A stretch of 9,506 nucleotides of DNA from Candidatus Gerdarchaeota archaeon (GTDB lineage Archaea > Asgardarchaeota > Heimdallarchaeia > JABLTI01), in contig JAEORM010000260.1 in NCBI GenBank assembly GCA_016840905.1, positions 1 to 9,506 of the forward strand, given 5' to 3'. The position numbers and the translations under genes are program-made. The notes below the pieces were generated by a model. That model searched no databases, was not told the DNA's origin, and saw only the letters and a program-made list of their open reading frames with translations. Below are positions 5,682-9,506 of the stretch, piece by piece (within the stretch, counting starts at the first letter, position 1; each line of letters opens with the position of its first letter).

Positions 5682-5996
5682 TCAATCCTGAAAATACTCT
5701 TCTAACTTGTTTATTAGCGCTTCTTCATCTTTTGAAATGACTCCATCTTCAAGCGCTAATTGTTTTACACTCATAAGTAATTTATCTTTAAAACAATTCT
5801 TGGTTAATGCTTCAGATAATCCTCCCTCTTCTTCTATACATCTAGCTACTTCTTTCTCAAACGATCTTATATCAACTTCTATTTGAGATAATATTAATGA
5901 TTCTTCAGGAGAAATAATTCCATCATCCATTGCTTGTTTTACAATAGTTTCCAATAAACTACTCATAAATGGTTTGAAGTTTTCTTTGAAGGCCAT
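5682..5996 (-). CDS. Small TerB-like helical protein with internal duplication
   Basis: A 104-residue acidic, helical, soluble protein. It contains two similar halves: VKQAMDDGIISPEESLILSQ (residues 19-38) and VKQLALEDGVISKDEEALIN (77-96). The motif A-x-x-D-G-x-I-S-x-x-E-E is characteristic of TerB-like (tellurite-resistance B/DUF533-like) helical domains, where the acidic DG loop has been linked to metal binding. The middle 35 residues are less conserved and contain C53 and C68. No signal or membrane segment is seen. ATG at 5996 has AGAGGT seven or eight bases upstream. The upstream TATA (6042-6052) suggests its own promoter although it follows ridA on the same strand. The family call rests on the motif; function is unknown, and no ter operon partner lies nearby. 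Confidence 0.7.
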   Translation of the reverse strand: MAFKENFKPFMSSLLETIVKQAMDDGIISPEESLILSQIEVDIRSFEKEVARCIEEEGGLSEALTKNCFKDKLLMSVKQLALEDGVISKDEEALINKLEEYFQD

Positions 5997-6041
5997 AAGG
6001 GGAACCTCTGAAATACTAATTATTCTTTGTCTTTTTTATCT

Positions 6042-6052
6042 ATTAAATTATA
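6042..6052 (-). promoter_or_regulatory. TATA box of the TerB-like gene
   Basis: On the minus strand AAAGGG is followed by TATAATTTAAT, about 46-56 bp before the ATG at 5996, with a purine-rich BRE-like stretch just upstream. Confidence 0.45.
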
Positions 6053-6076
6053 CCCTTTGATTTGTTTTTTAGTAAA

Positions 6077-6096
6077 GAAAATGAAAGAAAAAGAAG
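6077..6096 (-). terminator. Pyrimidine-rich end of ridA
   Basis: On the minus strand CTTCTTTTTCTTTCATTTTC begins two bases after the ridA TAG stop. It is a run of U-tracts without a clear stem. Confidence 0.4.
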
Positions 6097-6097
6097 T

Positions 6098-6484
6098 CTA
6101 ATGTTTATAGGCTATGGCTTCTATTTCAACACCAACATCCAAAGGTAAACGGGCAACTTCAACTGCAGCACGAGCTGGTGGGTTTTCCTTAAAGAATTCT
6201 TTGTATTTTTCATTCATTTCACTAAAGGTATTCATATCTTTTAGAAAAACAGTACATTTTACTACATCGACAAGAGTTACTCCTGCTGCTTCTAATACTG
6301 CTCGGATATTTTTCAAACATCGCTCCGTTTGATCTGTAATTGAACCTTTTACCAGTTGACCTGTTTGGGGATCAAATGGAATTTGACCTGAAACAAAAAC
6401 AAAATTACCAGCAATTATCCCTTGGGAGTATGGTCCCACAGCTTTTGGTGCCTTTTCTGTATTAATAACTTTTTTATCACTCAA
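6098..6484 (-). CDS. ridA: RidA family enamine/imine deaminase
   Basis: RidA proteins hydrolyse reactive 2-aminoacrylate and related enamines released by PLP enzymes such as threonine dehydratase, giving the keto acid and ammonia. They act as trimers with active sites between subunits. The 128 residues are exactly the family size. Visible signatures are KAVGPYSQG (14-22), [11 protein letters not shown] (29-39), the catalytic R105 in [13 protein letters not shown] and E120/E122 in VEIEAIA. The start is TTG at 6484: an in-frame TGA lies just upstream (6491-6493), no ATG is available, and AGGTG is about ten bases before it. It is divergent from the slipin operon across a 176-bp intergenic region. 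Confidence 0.95.
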   Translation of the reverse strand: MSDKKVINTEKAPKAVGPYSQGIIAGNFVFVSGQIPFDPQTGQLVKGSITDQTERCLKNIRAVLEAAGVTLVDVVKCTVFLKDMNTFSEMNEKYKEFFKENPPARAAVEVARLPLDVGVEIEAIAYKH

Positions 6485-6544
6485 TTTGATTCAACACCTA
6501 ATTTTAAATTAAGGAATTATTAAATTTAATTTTCCTTGTCTGTA

Positions 6545-6557
6545 CCTATATTTATTT
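6545..6557 (-). promoter_or_regulatory. Possible ridA TATA element
   Basis: Minus-strand AAATAAATATAGG lies 61-73 bp before the TTG start. A closer alternative, AATTTAAAATTA (about 6500-6511), would leave almost no leader. Confidence 0.3.
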
Positions 6558-6562
6558 CTTCT

Positions 6563-6583
6563 TAGAAAAGATTCACTTTAAAT
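6563..6583 (+). promoter_or_regulatory. Promoter of the slipin-HPS operon
   Basis: Purine-rich AGAAAAG (6564-6570) and CTTTAAAT (6576-6583) form a BRE/TATA-like pair about 80 bp before the slipin ATG. A transcript would start near 6605, just ahead of the overlapping palindromes. Confidence 0.45.
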
Positions 6584-6617
6584 AGGTGTGTACTACTTAA
6601 TCATTTAGATGAATATT

Positions 6618-6637
6618 TACTCAATTTGAGTATACTC
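6618..6637. promoter_or_regulatory. Overlapping palindromes in the slipin leader
   Basis: TACTCAA-T-TTGAGTA (6618-6632) overlaps GAGTATACTC (6628-6637), giving alternating half-sites ACTC/GAGT/ACTC between the predicted transcription start and the GAGGAG ribosome binding site (6648-6653). This would suit a repressor operator or a hairpin near the start codon. Confidence 0.5.
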
Positions 6638-6660
6638 TTCTTATATTGAGGAGATTCTTT

Positions 6661-7443
6661 ATGATAGAATGGTTGATGTATGTATTAATTGGTTTAGGTG
6701 TTCTATTATTCTTCATAATAATTGCTTTTTTAATGGGAATAAAGGTTGTATTAGAATATGAACGCTTAGTTGTGTTTCGATTAGGAAGATATAAACGAAC
6801 AAGGGGTCCTGGTTTAGTTTATATTATACCTGTTCTTGAATCGTTTAAGAAGGTAGATCTTCGAATAATAACTCAGGATATACCACGTCAAGAAGTCATG
6901 ACTAGAGATAATATCCCTGTACTTGCTAATACAGTGGTTTATTTCAAAGTTGAACGTCCTGAAGATGCGGTAATAAAAATTGAGAATTATGTTTACGCTG
7001 TTGGACAATATACACAGGCAGCATTACGAGATACGATTGGTACCATGGAGTTGGATCAAGTTCTCTCTGAACGCGAGCAAATAGCATTGGAAATTCGAGA
7101 AATTGTTGATAAAGAAACAAGTGATTGGGGTATTGATGTACAATCAATAAAAATCCAAGAAATTGAATTACCTGCTGAAATGAAACGTGCGTTTGCTATG
7201 CAAGCTGAAGCTGAACGTGAAAAGCGTGCTATTATAATTAAATCTGAAGGTGAGCAAATTGCAGCAAAGAAATTTGCTGATGCGGCAAGTGAATTAGGAC
7301 GTGTTCCAGGTGGTTTACAACTTAGAACTTTACAAACAATTCGTGATATAGCTCAAGATCCTAGTGAAAAAATAGTTATTTTCATGCCCAATGACGTTAC
7401 AAGTGTAGCTTCAGAAATCATTAAACGTTCAGATAAAAAATAA
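6661..7443 (+). CDS. Slipin (stomatin-like SPFH membrane protein)
   Basis: A 260-residue member of the stomatin/prohibitin/flotillin/HflK (SPFH) group, which forms membrane-anchored oligomeric rings organising membrane domains and regulating proteases. It has one N-terminal hydrophobic segment (residues about 4-27), then the SPFH domain: EYERLVVFRLGRY, GPGLVYIIPVLE, VDLRIITQDIPRQEVMTRDN and YAVGQYTQAALRDTIGTMELDQVLSER, all classic prokaryotic stomatin signatures. It ends in a charged heptad-like helix (QAEAEREKRAIIIKSEGEQIAA) and a Gly/Pro-containing tail. ATG at 6661 is chosen because GAGGAG lies seven bases upstream; the in-frame TTG at 6646 would overlap that site. The usual partner NfeD is not next to it; instead the HPS-like gene follows 14 bp downstream. 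Confidence 0.93.
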   Translation: MIEWLMYVLIGLGVLLFFIIIAFLMGIKVVLEYERLVVFRLGRYKRTRGPGLVYIIPVLESFKKVDLRIITQDIPRQEVMTRDNIPVLANTVVYFKVERPEDAVIKIENYVYAVGQYTQAALRDTIGTMELDQVLSEREQIALEIREIVDKETSDWGIDVQSIKIQEIELPAEMKRAFAMQAEAEREKRAIIIKSEGEQIAAKKFADAASELGRVPGGLQLRTLQTIRDIAQDPSEKIVIFMPNDVTSVASEIIKRSDKK

Positions 7444-7457
7444 AAGAGGTTATCTAA

Positions 7458-8129
7458 TTGAAATTACAACGCAATGAGCGATATGTCCAATTTGCGTTTA
7501 ATGGATCGATAAATCAAGTGAAAAAAATTCTCCCTCAAATAATGTATGATAAAAGAATCTTCATTGAAGCTGGAACACCATACATTAAACAATATGGCAC
7601 TGCAGGGATAAGTTTCATTCGACAACATTGGCGAGGGGTAATTGTTGCTGATCTCAAGGTTACCGATGGAGCTATTAGTGAAATACAATTTGCAATAGGA
7701 GCAGGTGCTAACGCTGTTACAGCGATGGGATCAGCACCTGTTGAAACACTAGATTTTTTCAATCAATATTGTGCAAAAATAGGAATTTATTCAATGATCG
7801 ATATGCTAGGTGTTACAAATCCTATGAGGAAAATGCAACCATTAAAATATAAACCTGATTTTGTAGTAATTCACAAAGGTCGAGATGAAGAAACGAATGT
7901 ACGTAGCATCATAAGGTACAAAGATATATCAAAGATTAGATCAAAATATGAATCGTTTATTTCAGTTGCTGGCGGTTTGGATCAAACTAATGTTCGAAGA
8001 GCTTTCTTTAATGGTGCAGATGTTGCAATCCTAAATATCACAAGTACTAATGACCCTAACAATGGATTACCAGATTCAGCAGATTTTAGGCAATTAGTAA
8101 ATATAATCCTTCGAGAGGTCGGACAATAG
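7458..8129 (+). CDS. 3-hexulose-6-phosphate synthase-like protein (OMP decarboxylase superfamily)
   Basis: A 223-residue TIM-barrel enzyme of the orotidine-5'-phosphate decarboxylase suprafamily, which includes 3-hexulose-6-phosphate synthase (formaldehyde + ribulose-5-phosphate) and 3-keto-L-gulonate-6-phosphate decarboxylase. Seen are IEAGTPYIKQYG (36-47), the superfamily D-x-K-x-x-D signature DLKVTD (65-70), GANAVTAMGSAP (83-94), SMIDMLGV (112-119), the IHKGRDEE loop (138-145) and VAGGLD (170-175) followed by GADVAILNIT. In archaea the HPS reaction run backwards makes ribulose-5-phosphate. This form is unfused: there is no Fae or PHI domain or neighbour. The start is TTG at 7458 with AGAGGT seven bases upstream, 14 bp after the slipin stop, so the two are almost certainly cotranscribed. 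Exact activity is not settled by sequence. Confidence 0.8.
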   Translation: MKLQRNERYVQFAFNGSINQVKKILPQIMYDKRIFIEAGTPYIKQYGTAGISFIRQHWRGVIVADLKVTDGAISEIQFAIGAGANAVTAMGSAPVETLDFFNQYCAKIGIYSMIDMLGVTNPMRKMQPLKYKPDFVVIHKGRDEETNVRSIIRYKDISKIRSKYESFISVAGGLDQTNVRRAFFNGADVAILNITSTNDPNNGLPDSADFRQLVNIILREVGQ

Positions 8130-8163
8130 CTAATTCAGGCTATTGCCTATCTTCTTTTTTTTT
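8124..8163 (+). terminator. Terminator of the slipin-HPS operon, stem containing the stop codon
   Basis: CAATAGC/GCTATTG (8124-8130 with 8139-8145) forms a 7-bp stem with an 8-nt loop, followed after nine bases by T9 (8155-8163). The TAG stop of the HPS-like gene (8127-8129) is inside the left arm. Confidence 0.65.
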
Positions 8164-8165
8164 AC

Positions 8166-8190
8166 AAAAAAATTTTGATTGAAAATAAAA
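8166..8190 (-). terminator. T-rich end of the tRNA gene
   Basis: Downstream of the tRNA on the minus strand come T4 tracts and then T7 (8172-8166). This is back to back with the T9 tract of the convergent operon, making a compact bidirectional terminator. Confidence 0.5.
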
Positions 8191-8267
8191 TGGTGACCGA
8201 GCGGGGATTCGAACCCCGGACCACTACCACCCCAAGGTAGTATCATACCAATCTAGACTACCCGGCC
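8191..8267 (-). tRNA. tRNA-Pro(GGG) with encoded CCA
   Basis: A complete cloverleaf can be drawn on the minus strand. The acceptor stem is GGCCGGG with CTCGGTC (8267-8261 and 8201-8195, two G-U pairs). The D-arm begins GTCTAG and contains GG. The anticodon stem is CTACC/GGTAG with loop TTGGGGT (8235-8229), giving anticodon GGG, which reads proline CCC/CCU. The variable loop has five bases. The T-arm is CGGGG-TTCGAAT-CCCCG. Discriminator A is at 8194, and CCA is encoded at 8193-8191. No intron is present. Discriminator A73 fits archaeal tRNA-Pro. Confidence 0.97.
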
Positions 8268-8297
8268 AGTTTTCATTTGTGTTTTGTTTTTCTATTG

Positions 8298-8316
8298 CAT
8301 TAAAAGGTTTTTCTCA
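8298..8316 (-). promoter_or_regulatory. tRNA-Pro promoter
   Basis: On the minus strand purine-rich GAGAAAAACC precedes TTTTAATG (8299-8306), 32-39 bp before the mature tRNA 5' end. This is the spacing expected for archaeal BRE/TATA with a short 5' leader. Confidence 0.5.
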
Positions 8317-8429
8317 TTTTTGTGTTCTATTGATTTTTATAATCTATGGATTTCTAATATTATATAGATATTCCTTGGTATTTTTAGATACTTGTTCTAT
8401 AGTGTGTATAATTATTTGAATTTCAGTGG

Positions 8430-8437
8430 TTTAAAAG
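8430..8437 (+). promoter_or_regulatory. TATA-like element before the CxxC protein
   Basis: TTTAAAAG lies 39 bp before the proposed TTG start; GTATAATTA (about 8405-8413) is an alternative that leaves a longer leader including the ribosome binding site. The remaining 8268-8391 stretch is AT-rich and holds nothing else I recognise beyond the tRNA promoter. Confidence 0.3.
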
Positions 8438-8475
8438 GATACTTTAGAAGAGTAATAATAAAGGAGCACAATCTC

Positions 8476-8748
8476 TTGAGTATACTTAAAACTGACAAAA
8501 CAATATCACCTTCAAGTAAATTTACAGATCAAGATGTGGCAAAAAAAGATGAAAATAATTGTCTAATTTGCCGTATTATGCGGATCCAACATGAACGTTC
8601 TGACATGATTCGTTGGTTACTATCAACTGAAAAATCTGATAGTGAAAAAATAAGAATTGCCACTTTACTTACAGGCATTAAAATTGATCAAGAGGTTTTG
8701 GATTGTTTGTATGATGACTCAGTAAAAAATTTCATTTTATCAGAGTAA
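8476..8748 (+). CDS. Hypothetical 90-residue protein with a single CxxC
   Basis: I do not recognise this protein. TTG at 8476 is the favoured start because AAAGGAG (8460-8466), the best ribosome binding site around, lies nine bases upstream; a longer reading from TTG at 8392 would add 28 unconvincing residues and place that site inside the gene. From 8476 the product is charged, soluble and probably helical. A polar N-terminus runs to about residue 27, then comes NNCLICRIMRIQHERSDM with one CxxC, and then helices (SEKIRIATLLTGIKIDQEVLDCL). One CxxC could form half of a metal site completed by dimerisation or be redox active; nothing decides this. It ends 8 bp from the convergent membrane-protein stop. 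The base composition resembles its neighbours. Confidence 0.6.
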   Translation: MSILKTDKTISPSSKFTDQDVAKKDENNCLICRIMRIQHERSDMIRWLLSTEKSDSEKIRIATLLTGIKIDQEVLDCLYDDSVKNFILSE

Positions 8749-8756
8749 TTCAACCA

Positions 8757-9506
8757 CTACTCCAAATTTGTATTAGAAGGTCTTTCTCTTCGATTCTTTC
8801 TTGAGGGGATAATGATTAATGCAAAGGGAAGAATAATCAATGCAATAATACCAAAAAGAGTTAGTAATAAAGCCCAATTTGGAAAGTTAATTTCTCCAGT
8901 AAAATGAAGTATGATCAAAAAATCGCCTAAAGGAAATATACCATCTAAGAAAAAGAGGGTATTATTATTAATTTGTGAAGGCGTCCATAACTGAAGTGGT
9001 TCTTTTAAGAAAGGATTCAAATCGAAATTACTAATATTTATCTCCCAGCTATAGAGTGGTATTAAATTAGCCAACAATACATCAAATCGAATATTGTAAA
9101 GATCAAGTAAAAGCTCATCAATATTGAATTGGAATTCTTCTAAAGTTATAGGATAGAATTCTTCGACATCTTCAGGTATTTCTATAGGAATAATAACCCT
9201 ATCATTATCTTGAATCCAATCTAAAGTATAAAAATTCGCAGAATTATTTATTTCAGCAGTAATTATGGAACTACCTGTGACATTGAAAGTAGGCACCATT
9301 ACAAGTGAAAGAGAATTATTAAGAATAATTTGTGACCAAAGAGTTACTGGATAAACGACATCCTTCATAGTGATATTTTCACCAATGAAAGTATGAAAAG
9401 CATTTAATTTTATTTGTTCAGGGATTCCAATCTCTTCCAATGAAAACAATTCTGATGAACCTAATGGAGTGTTAAATTTAATTGTACCTTCGAAATGACC
9501 CCAAAA
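8757..9506 (-). CDS. C-terminally anchored surface protein, 5' end outside the window
   Basis: The frame is open to the edge of the window, giving 249 visible residues with no start; the TTG at 9449 is internal. The bulk is an acidic, beta-rich ectodomain with six N-x-S/T sequons (for example NITM, NNSL, NVTG, NISN, NNTL). One strongly hydrophobic segment near the C-terminus follows (WALLLTLFGIIALIILPFAL onward, about visible residues 211-233), then a short basic tail SRKNRRER. This is the layout of a type I protein: outside domain, one membrane span, positive-inside tail. N-glycosylated S-layer or surface proteins of archaea often look like this. I recognise no named domain; an N-terminal signal peptide is expected beyond 9506. 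Confidence 0.75.
   Translation of the reverse strand, partial: FWGHFEGTIKFNTPLGSSELFSLEEIGIPEQIKLNAFHTFIGENITMKDVVYPVTLWSQIILNNSLSLVMVPTFNVTGSSIITAEINNSANFYTLDWIQDNDRVIIPIEIPEDVEEFYPITLEEFQFNIDELLLDLYNIRFDVLLANLIPLYSWEINISNFDLNPFLKEPLQLWTPSQINNNTLFFLDGIFPLGDFLIILHFTGEINFPNWALLLTLFGIIALIILPFALIIIPSRKNRRERPSNTNLE

Noticed and set aside
6646..6660. TTG start for the slipin, adding five residues
   Set aside because: This TTG overlaps the GAGGAG site that is ideally spaced for ATG 6661, and the extra RRFF residues are atypical in front of the membrane segment.
6626..8486. Shared 11-mer TTGAGTATACT at 6626-6636 and 8476-8486
   Set aside because: In about 9.5 kb of AT-rich DNA a shared 11-mer is expected by chance, and the second copy lies at and after a start codon. 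TATACT also recurs in several unrelated places.
1..9506. CRISPR arrays, transposons, prophage or toxin-antitoxin cassettes
   Set aside because: No regularly spaced repeats, transposase or integrase genes, or terminal repeats were found. The small ribbon-helix-helix gene has no toxin-like neighbour.

Overview
The window reads as AT-rich chromosomal DNA from an archaeon. It carries transcription factor B, a replication factor C small subunit, an archaeal-type S-adenosylhomocysteinase, a proline tRNA and TATA-box promoters. Start sites are often preceded by GAGGT/GGTG-type ribosome binding sites, and TTG start codons are frequent. The exact lineage cannot be settled from the sequence alone; an uncultured, possibly metagenome-assembled, lineage such as an Asgard archaeon is plausible but unproven.

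Layout. 1-773 (+) is the 3' part of a nucleotide-sugar dehydrogenase interrupted by an in-frame TAG. 928-1353 (+) is a small stand-alone PLAT/LH2-domain protein. 1608-2597 (+) is TFB, with a structured leader and a strong hairpin/T-tract terminator. 2815-3813 (+) is the clamp-loader small subunit, convergent with adenosylhomocysteinase (3880-5178, -). Further along the minus strand come a 54-residue ribbon-helix-helix regulator (5322-5486), a small TerB-like protein with an internal duplication (5682-5996) and RidA (6098-6484). Divergent from ridA is a two-gene plus-strand unit: a slipin/stomatin (6661-7443) and a hexulose-6-phosphate-synthase-like enzyme (7458-8129). A tRNA-Pro(GGG) lies on the minus strand at 8191-8267. 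A short CxxC protein of unknown function (about 8476-8748, +) converges on the C-terminal part of a membrane-anchored, sequon-rich surface protein (8757-9506, -, running off the window).

How the genes work together. Most units look monocistronic, with their own TATA box and T-rich terminator; the slipin/HPS-like pair is the only evident operon. TFB and RFC are information processing. AhcY and RidA are metabolite clean-up (S-adenosylhomocysteine, reactive enamines). The HPS-like enzyme probably belongs to pentose or formaldehyde metabolism. No phage, transposon, CRISPR or defence cassette is visible.

The most interesting material is non-coding: a TFB leader with several mutually exclusive hairpins, two tandem 11-bp palindromes (GGGTANTACC core) upstream of the ribbon-helix-helix gene, and overlapping palindromes between promoter and start of the slipin operon. 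The interrupted dehydrogenase also deserves a check.
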